NCBI GenBank assembly: GCA_964501335.1
Contig: CAZCTC010000044.1
Location: forward strand, 1-64,000
Direction: 5' to 3'
Source of the DNA: CAZCTC01 sp964501335
Lineage (GTDB): Bacteria; Chloroflexota; Anaerolineae; B4-G1; SLSP01
DNA: 64,000 bases
The position numbers and the translations under genes are program-made. Below are positions 1 through 12,693 of the stretch, one piece after another. Within the stretch, counting starts at the first letter, position 1. Each line of letters opens with the position of its first letter. The notes below the pieces were generated by a model that saw only the letters and a list, made by a program, of their open reading frames with translations, did not search any database and was not told the origin of the DNA.

Positions 1-37
1 TTCACTTCGGCCACTATTTGCACAACCGATGCGCTAA
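1..37 (-). mobile_element. Terminal fragment of an IS701-like insertion sequence
   Basis: The reverse complement of these 37 bases matches 61709-61745, the left end of the IS701-like element at the other end of the window, with one mismatch. The match stops sharply after the motif GCGCTAA at base 37. I infer that another copy of the same element lies just outside the window, on the opposite strand, and that the first 37 bases are its end. Position 1 may also be where an assembly broke at a repeated element. Confidence 0.6.
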
Positions 38-79
38 CCGCACAGGTCGAAAATTCGTTCCGGAATTTTGTTGTTTGGT

Positions 80-142
80 CCCTCTGTGTCACACTTCTGT
101 CACACCCCAAGGTGTATCATATAGAAGCAGTATAAAAATCGC
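80..142 (+). promoter_or_regulatory. AT-rich upstream region with TGTCACAC direct repeats
   Basis: Two closely spaced copies of TGTCACAC-like sequence at about 87-105 precede AT-rich stretches that could serve as a -10 element (TATCAT, TATAAA at 115-136). The next gene starts at 181 with an AGGAG ribosome binding site at 168-172. No convincing -35/-10 pair at standard spacing was found, so this is only a candidate operator/promoter zone. Confidence 0.25.
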
Positions 143-180
143 GTAATTTAAAATCATTTTCCCCGACAGGAGATTATTTA

Positions 181-3100
181 ATGGAACACCCTGAAGATAA
201 AATAATCAACAACCATCAATTTGTTTTCATCGGTCGGGTACGAGAACAACGTGAATTTCGAACCGCACTGAAAGGGGTATGGGATGATTCCCGTCGATGG
301 GGAGAAATTGCCCTTGAAGCAGGAGATGACTTTGAACCAGATACAGTTCCTCCAGATCTTGATTATGCCCGAGTTTTTATTATCCATGGAATTGGAGGAA
401 TTGGTAAAAGCCGGTTGATCCAGCAATGCCTGGAAATGGCAGAAACTGAGTTTTCAGACTGCGTCCCTGTAATCATAAAAGAAGATCTTTCCCATGGAAT
501 AAACCCCGTTGAATCTCCTACTCGTCTAATGGAACGAATTGCTCGTCGATTGAATGATGCCGGTTATTCTGAATTTATCACTCCCTATCATCAGGCATGT
601 GACAATTTTGAGATAGTAAAATCTAAAGTCACTCGTTATCAGGAAGCAAATCGGGAACGCTGGGATGGATTCGTTCAACAGGCAGCGGCGCTGGCCGCTC
701 GAGGCGTACAGCTTTATGCAAATGCCAATGGTGCGATGTTAGGAGAGCGTTCCTATAATCTTACTAAAACAGTTATAGCAGAAACTGTTCACACAGGAGC
801 GGCTGAGCTGGCTAAAGCCTATGACTTATTAATTGAACAGATGCAGCAGGACAAAAAATTAAGTGGTCAGGAAGCAGAACTTTTCCTTGATCCCCTTACA
901 GCTCAGGCCCATGCTCTGGTTGATGGAATGCAACGTTTAGCCACGCAACAGCCCCTGGTCATTGCACTAGATACATTGGAAGTTATCGTTTCACTGGAAC
1001 CGTTTCTTCAGGAAGCTCTGATCGTTCCGGCAAGCAATGCACCTATCCTTTGGATTCTGGCCGGCCGGCATAACCTTTCGGATGAGCGTCAGGTAGAAAT
1101 AGAAAATGAAATGGTCCTTCATAAGGGGTATCATGATCGATTGCCACAGGAAAATCCTCCGGTAGTTTGGGATTTAAGCGTATTTGGAGATGCGGATTTA
1201 CGCGATTACCTTCAAAACCGTTTAGCCGGAAATGAGAAACTGCTGAAAAACGACAAAGAATGGGTAGAAAAAATAAAACGGATCAGCAGTGGCGTCCCCC
1301 TGGCAGTTGAAATGGTCGTGGACGCGATAAGACAATTAGGGCCGGAAACGTTCCTTCAACAATTTCCACTCCCCGATACCCTCATTCTTCCCGATGAACA
1401 ATTAACGCTAATTATTCAACGTTTCTTACGGTATTGTCTCGGCCAGCACCCTGAGGATTTGGGGAAAATACAGGCATTGGCACTTCTTCGGCCGAGTTTT
1501 GACGATCGAGCTTTACGTTACATCTGGGCCTTGCCAGAAGATGAAAAAGCCAATGATATTCTTGCTCATTTACGTGCAAGATATTCTCTTTTCCGTGGTC
1601 GTAGGCTTCACGATGCTGTCTATGAATTTTTACGTCGCGAACTTCGTACTTCCAAGGAATGCACTGAAATTCGTCAACGGTTGGGGAAGCGGGCTGTCGA
1701 ATATTATTTTGAAGGATGGAAACGCGAAAGTGATCTTCCCAAGGATATTGATCCTGCTTTACGAATTCGAGAACCTCGCTGGCAAGCCATAACGCGAGAT
1801 TTACTTAACGCTTATCTTTGGGCTGATCCGGATGCTGCGATAACTTTTCTGTTGCCTTGTTTGACCGAAGGTCTGGGATTTGATCGCGATTTCGCAATAG
1901 GATTACTGGATCAAGTAGAAGAATTCTTGATTGAACTCAACGCTTTACCGATCCGTCGAATCGATGCTGATCGTCTTCGCTGTATTAAAGCCGGATTGGT
2001 AAAATTAGCTAATTACCGTGGAAGTTTTGATTCAGGTGTAGATTTAGGACCCACGGTTGAAAATATGTTGACCCTGCTTCAAAAAATAGGAACGCCTGAG
2101 GCGCTTCATCGGACAATTTTACACCTTTGGCAAGGGCGTTTTGCCCTGCTCCAGAAACATCATCCTGATGCCCTTGAATCTTATGAAAAAGCATTACAAG
2201 AATGTCCTCCCCTAAGTGTTGATTTACGTCAACAAATAGGAATCGATTTCCTAATTCTGGGCATAGAATTTATATTGCCTACCTTAAATATGGATGTAAT
2301 TCCTTCCCCGCAAGGACTACATGCAATTGAAAAAGCGATAAAACTACTCCCAGAAAAAGCTTCTGCCTGGTATTATCAGGGAGTTATCTATACAAAAATG
2401 AAACATTATGAGCAAGCCGAAGTTTCATATTTAAAAGCAATAGAACTTGATCCTCAAGATGCCAGCCCCTGGAATGGATTGGGCAATTTGCTTCAAGAGC
2501 ATTTGGAACGCTACGAGGAAGCCGAACCCGCTTATCGCAAAGCTATTGAAATTGATCCTCAAAATGCTACTCCCTGGAACAATTTGGGAAATTTGTTGGG
2601 TAAGCACTTGGAACGCTACGAGGAAGCAGCCGCTGTTTATCACAAAGCCATTGAACTCGATCCTCAAGATGCTGGCCCGTGGAATGGATTGGGCAATTTA
2701 TTAGGAAACCATTTGGAACGCTACGAGGAAGCTGAAGCCGCTTATCTTAAAGCCATTGAGCTTGATCCTCAAATAGCAGGGGTTTGGTGTAATTTGGGCA
2801 ATTTATTAGGAAACCATTTGAAACGCTACGNNNNNNNNNNNNNNNNNNNNNNNNNNNNNNNNNNNNNNNNNNNNNNNNNNNNNNNNNNNNNNNNNNNNNN
2901 NNNNNNNNNNNNNNNNNNNNNNNNNNNNNNAGGAAGCCGAAGCCGCTTATCACAAAGCCATTGAGCTTGATCCTCAATATGCTAATCCCTGGAATGGATT
3001 GGGCAATTTATTAGGAAACCATTTGGAACGCTACGAGGAAGCCGAAGCCGCTTATCACAAAGCCATTGAGCTTGATCCTCAATATGCTAAATCCTGGAAT

Positions 3101-4941
3101 GGATTGGGCAATTTATTAGGGAATTATTTGGAACGCTATGAAGAAGCTGAAGCTGCTTATCGCAAAGCTATTGAAATTGACCCTCAAGTAGCAGGGGTTT
3201 GGTACAATTTGGGCAATTTATTAAGAAACCATCCGGAATGTTATGAGGAAGCCAAAGTCGCTTATCACAAAGCCATTGAGCTTGATCCTCAATATGCCAA
3301 TCCATGGAATGGGTTGGGTAATTTATTAGGAAACTATTTGGAACGTTACGAGGAAGCCGAAGCCGCTTATCGCAAAGCTATTGAGCTTGATTCTCAATAT
3401 GCTATTCCTTGGTACAATTTAGGTAATTTGCTTCAAGATCATTGTGAGCGATACAAAGAAGCTGAGGTTGCTTATCGCAAAGCCATTGAACTTAATCCTC
3501 NNNNNNNNNNNNNNNNNNNNNNNNNNNNNNNNNNNNNNNNNNNNNNNNNNNNNNNNNNNNNNNNNNNNNNNNNNNNNNNNNNNNNNNNNNNNNNNNNNNN
3601 AAGATGCAGGGGTCTGGAATAATTTGGGAAATTTGCTTCAAGATCATTTGGGATGTTATGAAGAAGCCCAAGTCGTTTATCGCAAAGCCATTGAACTTAA
3701 TCCTCAAGATGCAGGGGTCTGGAATAATTTGGGAAATTTGCTTCAAGATCATTTGGGATGCTATGAAGAAGCCCAAGTCGCTTATCGCAAAGCTATTGAA
3801 CTTAATCCTCAAGATGCAGGGGTCTGGAATAATTTAGGAAACTTGCTTCAAGATCATTTGGGGTGCTATGAAGAAGCCGATGTCGCTTACCACAAGGCTA
3901 TGGAACTCGATTCTCAATTAGCAGGGGTCTGGAACAATTTAGGCAATTTATTAGGAAACCACTTCGAACGCTACGAGGAAGCNNNNNNNNNNNNNNNNNN
4001 NNNNNNNNNNNNNNNNNNNNNNNNNNNNNNNNNNNNNNNNNNNNNNNNNNNNNNNNNNNNNNNNNNNNNNNNNNNNNNNNNNTGAAGCTGCTTATCGCAA
4101 AGCCATTGAGATTGATCCTCACGATTCTACCCTTTGGCACAATTTAGGCAATTTATTAGGAAACCACTTCGAACGCTACGAGGAAGCTGAAGCTGCTTAT
4201 CGCAAAGCCATTGAGATTGATCCTCACGATTCTACCCTTTGGAACAATTTGGGCGATTTGCTCCAGGAGTATTTGGAACGTTATAAAGAGGCCGAAATTG
4301 CTTATTGCAAAGCCATTGAGATTGACCCGCAATTAGCAGCGGCCTGGAACAATTTTGGCAATTTGCTCCAGGGACATTTGGAACGTTACGAGGAAGCTGA
4401 AGCTGCTTACCGCAAAGCTATTGAGATTGATCCTCACGATGTTACCCCTTGGAACAATTTGGGCAATTTGCTCCAGTATCATTTGAAACATTACGAAGAA
4501 GCTGAAGTTGCTTATCGCAAAACCATTGAACTCGACCCTCAAGATGCTATATCTTGGTATAACTTGGCTAATGTACTGCAATTTCATCAAAAACGTTATG
4601 ATGAAGCTGAAAAAGCCTACCAAAAAGCTATCGAGCTTGATCCCCAAGAAGCATTTTTCTATAGCAACTTATCCTCTCTATTATTTAAGTTGAAACGAAC
4701 CGAAGAAGCTGCCCTCTACCTGGAAAAAGCCCGAGAATTGATCCCTGAAGAAGATTTTTACAATCGTGCCTGCCTTGAAGCAACTGCTGAAAACACAGAG
4801 GATGCTCTATCATTTTTATCGTGCGCCCTGGAAAAACAACCCGAGTTGCGATCCTGGGCTGCTCGTGATCCCGATTTGGAACCGTTACATGACAATCCAC
4901 GTTTCATAGCTTTGGTCGGAGAAAATCCAGACGACCAGTAA
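181..4941 (+). CDS. STAND/NB-ARC-type NTPase with long C-terminal TPR array
   Basis: This is a signal-transduction ATPase of the STAND class with a repeat-based sensor. The P-loop GIGGIGKS lies at residues 70-77, a Walker B-like strand (VIALDTLE) near residue 260, and a GVPLA motif typical of NB-ARC proteins near residue 380. From about residue 740 the protein consists of 35-residue TPR units. Three 100-N gaps shift the apparent frame, but each gap falls exactly within the 105-bp repeat period, and the phase on both sides fits one open frame if each true gap is a multiple of 3. I therefore call a single intact gene ending at 4941. Start at 181 is supported by AGGAG 8 nt upstream. Proteins of this build often serve in antiviral sensing or programmed cell death; the role here is inferred. 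The repeat number is unknown. Confidence 0.8.
2831..2930. other. Assembly gap (100 N) inside the TPR array
   Basis: A run of 100 N between two identical repeat contexts. The base before (g) and the bases after (ag gaa gcc) rejoin as the standard GAG-GAA-GCC of the repeat, so the missing part is probably a whole number of repeat units. The length 100 is a placeholder. Confidence 0.97.
3501..3600. other. Assembly gap (100 N) inside the TPR array
   Basis: A second placeholder gap. Sequence before it ends in CCTC and sequence after begins AAGATGC, which joins as the repeat phrase CCT-CAA-GAT. The frame is therefore consistent with a missing multiple of 105 bp. Confidence 0.97.
3983..4082. other. 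Assembly gap (100 N) inside the TPR array
   Basis: A third placeholder gap. The flanks GAGGAAGC and TGAAGCTGC rejoin as GAG-GAA-GCT-GAA-GCT, the standard repeat phase. Confidence 0.97.
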
Positions 4942-5033
4942 GAAATTTAGGGGAGTGTATTTGTTGAATTGAGGTTGTTGTGACAGTTTTGTGTTTGCAA
5001 TGCATCCTTGCCTCTGAATCGTCCGGGGGCATG

Positions 5034-5061
5034 TTGCGCTTTTGTGGGGATGTGCTACATT
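5034..5061 (+). promoter_or_regulatory. Promoter of the 5.1-kb small RNA
   Basis: TTGCGC at 5034-5039, a 16-nt spacer and TACATT at 5056-5061, preceded by TG for an extended -10. The same arrangement, with the identical spacer string GGGGATGTGC, occurs at 58598-58625 before the second copy of the RNA. Conservation between the two loci is the main support. Confidence 0.6.
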
Positions 5062-5067
5062 ATTTCA

Positions 5068-5210
5068 AGAAACAACAAAGCCCCCAGCTCATACAAAGCT
5101 TGGGGCTTGCGGTCCAAGGCGACGGTCCGCCCTGGTAGGCTAAGTGTAGCATAGCTTGACGCTTATTCAAGCGTTTCAGCCCGCCTTGGTGCGAACCATG
5201 GCGGGCTTTT
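5068..5210 (+). ncRNA. Putative structured small RNA or leader, copy 1
   Basis: This roughly 140-nt non-coding segment is conserved at 58632-58784. Both copies can fold into the same four hairpins: a C-rich stem (AAGCCCC...GGGGCTT here, AGCCCCG...CGGGGCT there), a CCAAGGCG/CGCCCTGG stem, a GCTTGA/TCAAGC stem with a different loop, and a final terminator stem. A nearly invariant unpaired segment, TAGGCTAAGTGTA, lies between the second and third stems. Stem bases change in a compensated way while unpaired bases are retained, which argues for an RNA. It could be a free small RNA, or an attenuator/riboswitch-type leader of the helicase that starts 57 nt after the terminator. It matches no riboswitch class I know. 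Confidence 0.65.
5178..5210 (+). terminator. Rho-independent terminator ending small RNA copy 1
   Basis: The stem AGCCCGCC...GGCGGGCT is followed by TTTT. It lies between the RNA promoter and the helicase start at 5267, so it either ends a free RNA or attenuates the downstream gene. Confidence 0.75.
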
Positions 5211-5266
5211 CTGTAACTCGGGTTCCGGTTTTCCCCAATCTACGTTCAAGGTCTAGAGGATGCATC

Positions 5267-8758
<3,492 letters not shown>

Positions 8759-8766
8759 AGGGGATC

Positions 8767-9543
8767 ATGTTCGATTGGGATGAGGTGCGGCAAAAGTTGA
8801 AGGAATTAAAAACGCAAGATCCCTTATGCAAGGAGATCTTTGGCGCGAATCTACATCGCCATCGATCGATGCCGGTATCCGAGGCTGAACTACTCGATTT
8901 TGAGGCCCGGCTGGGATTTCCTTTGCCGGCCGATTATCGGGAATTTCTGAAGCAGATTGGGTACGGCGCCGGCCCTGCATACGGTCTCTTTTCACCGCAA
9001 CAAGCATTAGATGAGACGCTCAGTGTGATTCGGGAAGAAGAGGATTATTGTCTGTGGACCCCGGACGATCACGGATACGGGCGGCTTTTGCATTTCGAGG
9101 ATCTCAAATGGGAACATGTAGCGTTGCTGCTTCAAAAGCGGGATCAAGGGGACTATAAAGATTCTTACGATATAGCTCCTCAATTACTCTGTTGTTACAA
9201 GGGAGCGGTGCTGATTTCCCATGTGGGATCGGGTATCTATTCGGTTCTGTTGGGAAAGGGCGAGCTGGCCGGCACCATGTGGAGCATCATGCCCGGGGAA
9301 TTACCGGTTTCTCCAGAAGGGATCAGCACCTGGCCTGGATCACCTGTGGATAGGCGGAGATCTCATCTTCAAAATTTCGAAGAGTGGTATATGGACTGGC
9401 TCAACCAGCCACTAAAAAACAATTGGGGTAATTTTACGATACCGGCGCAAAAATTCGGAAGGGCGAAAACCGGGTTGTCGATGGCCGGGAAGGGGTTGTT
9501 GCAGAAGTTGTGGGGATGGATTCGGAGGGCGGGGAGGCGGTGA
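8767..9543 (+). CDS. SMI1/KNR4 (SUKH) family protein
   Basis: A 258-residue protein whose N-terminal half carries the SUKH signature: an LLDFEARLGFPLP segment (about residues 41-53), then DYREFLKQIGYG, then GLF. SUKH proteins are best known as immunity proteins against polymorphic toxins, though some occur in other systems. The start codon follows the helicase stop by 8 nt with GAGGGGATC between, so the two genes are co-transcribed. The C-terminal third (after residue 190) is basic and low in recognisable features. No cognate toxin is encoded next to it, so its role in the defence locus is unknown: it might restrain the helicase or be a passenger immunity gene. Confidence 0.75.
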   Translation: MFDWDEVRQKLKELKTQDPLCKEIFGANLHRHRSMPVSEAELLDFEARLGFPLPADYREFLKQIGYGAGPAYGLFSPQQALDETLSVIREEEDYCLWTPDDHGYGRLLHFEDLKWEHVALLLQKRDQGDYKDSYDIAPQLLCCYKGAVLISHVGSGIYSVLLGKGELAGTMWSIMPGELPVSPEGISTWPGSPVDRRRSHLQNFEEWYMDWLNQPLKNNWGNFTIPAQKFGRAKTGLSMAGKGLLQKLWGWIRRAGRR

Positions 9544-9624
9544 TTTTGGTAGGGATGTCCTGAAATTGATCTCAGGGTATAGAAGTTTTTTGTCTTATTC
9601 TTAATAATTATGAGGATTGTAAAC

Positions 9625-10305
9625 ATGGACTGGACAAACGATGCTATTTCTAATTATGTTACGTTTCTTCTGGGAACTATATTTGGGGTAATAGCTTTTT
9701 TTGTATTAAGGTGGTTAGACCGGCGACGTCCAGGAAAAGTAATTTTGTTAAAAGCTAATGAGTTTTCACTTGTTGACATTAATCCTCAAGTTAGAGATAA
9801 GATATCAATTATTTACAAAAGTGAACCGATTATTTCATTATATTTAACTACATTAGTGTTATGGAATGCAGGGGAAGAGATAATTGAAGATATTAAAATT
9901 TCAATTAATTTTAATGAGACTAAAATTATTGAAACTGTAATAGATACTCCTTTTCTTGATAGAAAATGTTCTATTCTGAGTAGAGATGTAAACAATCAAA
10001 TAATATTAACGATAGATTATCTCAACTCCAGGAAATTGTATAAAGACAAGGTTAAAATTCAAGTATTTGCGACGAAACCCATAAATATAAAAAGTATAAC
10101 TGGGGGAGGTCGCAATTGGGGAATTGAATTTATTGATAGAGTTCGGCTCTTGTCACAGCTTTCTGAAGAATTTATTATTTCTGGCGCGGTGGATGCATTA
10201 TCTGTAACAACGGGATGGCTAGTTGTAGCTTTTATTAAAAATTTACCAAAGTTTTGGCTGTTGGGTAAGATTAGAAATGAAGAAAGTCTATATTTTGAAG
10301 ATTGA
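9625..10305 (+). CDS. Single-pass membrane protein of unknown function
   Basis: A 226-residue AT-rich gene. One transmembrane helix lies near residues 10-30 (FLLGTIFGVIAFFVLRWLDRRRPG), followed by a basic stop-transfer segment and a mainly beta-like soluble domain (about residues 35-165). A further hydrophobic stretch near residues 190-205 may associate with the membrane. I chose ATG 9625 over ATG 9610 because GAGG at 9612-9615 sits 9 nt upstream. Base composition is far lower in GC than the helicase before it, which suggests separate acquisition. I do not recognise the family. It lies in the same direction as, and just before, the interrupted nuclease-like gene at 10338. Confidence 0.65.
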   Translation: MDWTNDAISNYVTFLLGTIFGVIAFFVLRWLDRRRPGKVILLKANEFSLVDINPQVRDKISIIYKSEPIISLYLTTLVLWNAGEEIIEDIKISINFNETKIIETVIDTPFLDRKCSILSRDVNNQIILTIDYLNSRKLYKDKVKIQVFATKPINIKSITGGGRNWGIEFIDRVRLLSQLSEEFIISGAVDALSVTTGWLVVAFIKNLPKFWLLGKIRNEESLYFED

Positions 10306-10453
10306 CATGTTTTTTAAACTTTGTATTAGGAGAAAATATGAGTGCAAATCAAATAGAAAAGCTGGCCTATTGGTTTTTGCGTTTAAACGGATATTTAAGG
10401 TTACCCCCATTGTTTGGACCACTACGAGGTTAGAATAAAGTGGAAAGCAGGTG

Positions 10454-11326
10454 TTAACATAACAAGGCCTCCGGCTCAAAGTGCACCTTAACCGGGGGTA
10501 AGTATTTCAGGCTCTGGTGCGGGCGTTCTTGGTTGTAGAAGGTGAAATAGCGCTGTAAGCCCAGCTCCAAGTCAAGCACAGTTGCATAACCATGCAGATA
10601 AATATGCTCGTACTTGACAGAGCGCCACAGCCGTTCGATGAAGATGTTGTCCAGGGCCCGGCCTTTCCCGTCCATACTAACACGGATGCCGGATTTCTCC
10701 AAGCGAGCGGAAAAGGCCAGCGCGGTAAATTGAGAACCCTGGTCCGTATTGAAGATTTCCGGGGTTCCTTGCGCCAGCGCCTGCTCCAACACGTCCAGAC
10801 AGAACCGCCCGTCCATGGTATTGGAGAGCTGCCAGGCGAGCACGTAGCGGCTGTACCAGTCGATCACCGCGGCCAGGTACATAAATCCGCGCTGCATCGG
10901 TACGTAGGTAATGTCCGTGCTCCAAACCTGGTTCGGACGTTCGACGATCAGGTCCCGCAACAGGTAGGGATAGACCTTGTGATCGGGATTGGCGATCGTG
11001 GTGCGCGGTTTCGGGCCTAAAGCTTGCAAGTCCATGAGCCGCATTAACCGGGCCACCCGCTTCTGATTGACCGGATAACCCGCGTTTTGCAGAAAAACGG
11101 TCATCCGAGGGTATCCATAGAAGGGCGTTTTCATGTACTGCTCATCAATTAATCTCATGAGTTCCAAATTTTCTGAGCTTTCGGGAACGGGCTCGTAGTA
11201 GTAGGTCGAGCGGTGCAGGCCGAGGAGCTCGCATTGGCGGCGAATGCTTAAATTGGGCAGGTGCGGATCGATCATTTGGCGCCGGGTTTCAATGAGATTG
11301 GGCATATTTTTTTTTGAGCCACTCAT
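10454..11326 (-). CDS. IS3-family transposase OrfB (DDE integrase catalytic subunit)
   Basis: A 290-residue retroviral-integrase-type transposase. The N-terminal HTH_21-like segment (RRQCELLGLHRSTYYY) is followed by the catalytic core: VWSTDITYVP (first Asp), FNTDQGSQFT (second Asp) and FIERLWRSVKYE (Glu). The C-terminal YNQERPHQSL motif is typical. The frame overlaps orfA by 38 nt across a run of nine A residues (11307-11315 on this strand), so a fused OrfAB could arise by slippage. The frame relation is +1 rather than the usual -1. The catalytic triad and length look intact. Confidence 0.9.
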   Translation of the reverse strand: MSGSKKNMPNLIETRRQMIDPHLPNLSIRRQCELLGLHRSTYYYEPVPESSENLELMRLIDEQYMKTPFYGYPRMTVFLQNAGYPVNQKRVARLMRLMDLQALGPKPRTTIANPDHKVYPYLLRDLIVERPNQVWSTDITYVPMQRGFMYLAAVIDWYSRYVLAWQLSNTMDGRFCLDVLEQALAQGTPEIFNTDQGSQFTALAFSARLEKSGIRVSMDGKGRALDNIFIERLWRSVKYEHIYLHGYATVLDLELGLQRYFTFYNQERPHQSLKYLPPVKVHFEPEALLC

Positions 11327-11576
11327 TTTCCATTTTGAGTCGCCCTATTTGTTCGTACAGATCGGCTTCCAGGTGGGTCTGCTCTTGTTCCTGGCGCCCC
11401 GGGCTGGTATCAAAAACCTCAGCCCCTTTTTCCAAAAGTTGACGCTTCCATTCGCTGATCTGGTTGGGATGCAGCTGGTATTCTTGTGCCAAGTCGCTCA
11501 AAGTTTTTAAGCCTTTAGCGGCTTCTAGCGCAACTTTAAATTTGAATTCCGAGCTAAAAGTACGTCGTTTGCCCAT
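11289..11576 (-). CDS. IS3-family transposase OrfA (helix-turn-helix subunit)
   Basis: A 95-residue DNA-binding subunit. MGKRRTFSSEFKFKVALEA is the usual start of HTH_8/Tnp_1 OrfA proteins, followed by a helix-turn-helix (LAQEYQLHPNQISEWKRQL) and a C-terminal leucine-zipper-like helix. The start at 11576 has AGGAAC-type sequence upstream; a longer frame exists but would begin inside the terminal repeat region. It binds the IS ends and pairs with OrfB. Confidence 0.85.
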   Translation of the reverse strand: MGKRRTFSSEFKFKVALEAAKGLKTLSDLAQEYQLHPNQISEWKRQLLEKGAEVFDTSPGRQEQEQTHLEADLYEQIGRLKMENEWLKKKYAQSH

Positions 11577-12544
11577 AGTTCCTCCACATGCTGGGTTAGA
11601 ATTGTACACCACTTCCACTTAGCATGTGGTCCAGTTTTTGGGGGTAAGCTCAATTTGACCATTGAAAACTTTTCTATACACAAGGATGGCGGAACAGATG
11701 CTGATTTACTAGCTGTTCGTTTTCCTTTTTTTCAAGAAATGGATTTTAAACCAAGCCCCCTCTTATCTCGCCAACAGGGAATTGATTTTTTGATCGTTGA
11801 AGTCAAATCTGGCCCCTGTAAAATAAACGAAAATACTTGGGGAGATAAAAACAAAACACACATTCAGTATGCATTAGATTGGATTGGATTTTGGAATATC
11901 CCAGATATTACAGAGTCTATTATAAATAGCATGCATGAAGCTGGTATTTATACAGAGAAAGACGGTAGTTTTACAGTAAGATTCTGTGCTATAGGGTGTT
12001 CCGAGAATGAAGAGCTTCGGAATATATACCCTCAAATGATTCAGATAGAACTTAGAGATATAGTGGCTTACGTTTGTGGAAGGTTTCAGAATCAGAGTGA
12101 GCATATCAATCATTCAAATTGGGATCCTTTTATTAGGGAATTTGCAGATAGAAGTCGTAGGAATGAAAGTGTTGAAGATCTATTGAAATGGATTTCTATT
12201 GAAGAAAATATTTCGAAAAAAGATCTTCCACCATTAGACCCTGAACGATTAAATTTAGTATTTAGTGGAGCTTGTGGATGTAATTTGGAATCCATTGAAG
12301 ACGATTTTACAAAACATTACTTAAATACGCTCTATAATATGCAGTTTTACAATTTTACCTTTCGTCAAAATGATTGTGACAGTTTATATGGCCTTTTTGA
12401 AATAATTTTAGGGCCGATGGAACGTACCGGTGAAAAGACTAAATTATGGTTAGCTTTAGGATTAGCTATTAAGGAGTTGTACGGATTAGACAATATTAAA
12501 TTAGGGAATTACTTACACCATGTGAAGAGGGTATATAAAATATC

Positions 12545-12633
12545 ATGAACTATCACTGTAAACTCATTGAGGTTGCCTTCCCTTGAGAGGCAATCAACTG
12601 AGAGTTTGCTATGAAAGGTTGATCTTTGTACGC
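12545..12633 (+). pseudogene. Relic of the 5' end of a DUF1156 methyltransferase gene
   Basis: The start reads MNYHCKLIEVAFP then a stop, matching MTYHRKLIEVALPLEA at the start of the methyltransferase at 17702. DNA similarity continues, diverged, for about 85 bases (ATCA.C.G.GAGT...GA...GATC). Its ATG overlaps the TGA of the nuclease-like gene. This is a degraded copy of the methyltransferase start left 5.1 kb upstream of the functional one. It implies that the NACHT-HEAT gene entered between the nuclease-like and methyltransferase genes with duplication of the junction. Confidence 0.75.
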
Positions 12634-12693
12634 ATAAATGCGATTAGGACGGGTAGCAGACCTTATTAGAAACCGGGACTATTTGAGGGACCA

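Larger units (their letters stand above)
2404..4650 (+). repeat. Tandem 105-bp repeats encoding 35-aa TPR units
   Basis: Near-identical 105-bp units each encode a TPR with the recurring motif YEEAEAAYRKAIELDP followed by WNNLGNLL. Unit-to-unit identity is highest in the middle (2900-4300), which is where the assembly gaps fall. Such high identity suggests recent unit duplication or homogenisation and likely variation in copy number between strains. Confidence 0.9.
10396..11652 (-). mobile_element. IS3-family insertion sequence (about 1257 bp)
   Basis: Two overlapping - strand frames (orfA, orfB) lie between imperfect inverted ends: left TAAGGTTACCCCCA, right (reverse complement) TGAGCTTACCCCCA, both followed by TGGACCAC eight to nine bases further in. 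ATT flanks the element on both sides (10393-10395 and 11653-11655), a 3-bp target duplication typical of IS3. It interrupts the nuclease-like gene, and excision in silico restores that frame exactly. A 91-bp derivative lies at 32819-32909. Confidence 0.9.
10338..12548 (+). pseudogene. PD-(D/E)XK nuclease-like gene split by an IS3-family element
   Basis: The 5' piece (10338-10395) follows AGGAG and encodes MSANQIEKLAYWFLRLNGY. The 3' piece (11653-12548) continues with LTIENFSIHKDGGTDADLLA. Removing the IS (10396-11652) and one copy of the 3-bp duplication ATT restores a frame of 316 residues without any loss. The TDADLLAVRFP and LIVEVKSG motifs give the D...E-x-K arrangement of a PD-(D/E)XK fold; nuclease activity is inferred, not shown. 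The gene is AT-rich and ends in an ATGA overlap with a relic methyltransferase start at 12545. It was probably once part of the Hma operon, directly upstream of the methylase. In the present sequence only the 3' part could be expressed, from a fortuitous start. Confidence 0.8.

Noticed and set aside
2831..4082. Apparent frameshifts splitting the TPR gene into three or four open frames
   Set aside because: Each shift coincides with a 100-N placeholder. The repeat phase is preserved on both sides, so these are gap-length artefacts.
10592..11020. + strand open frames inside the IS3 element
   Set aside because: They lie opposite orfB, which has an intact DDE triad, and have no features of their own.
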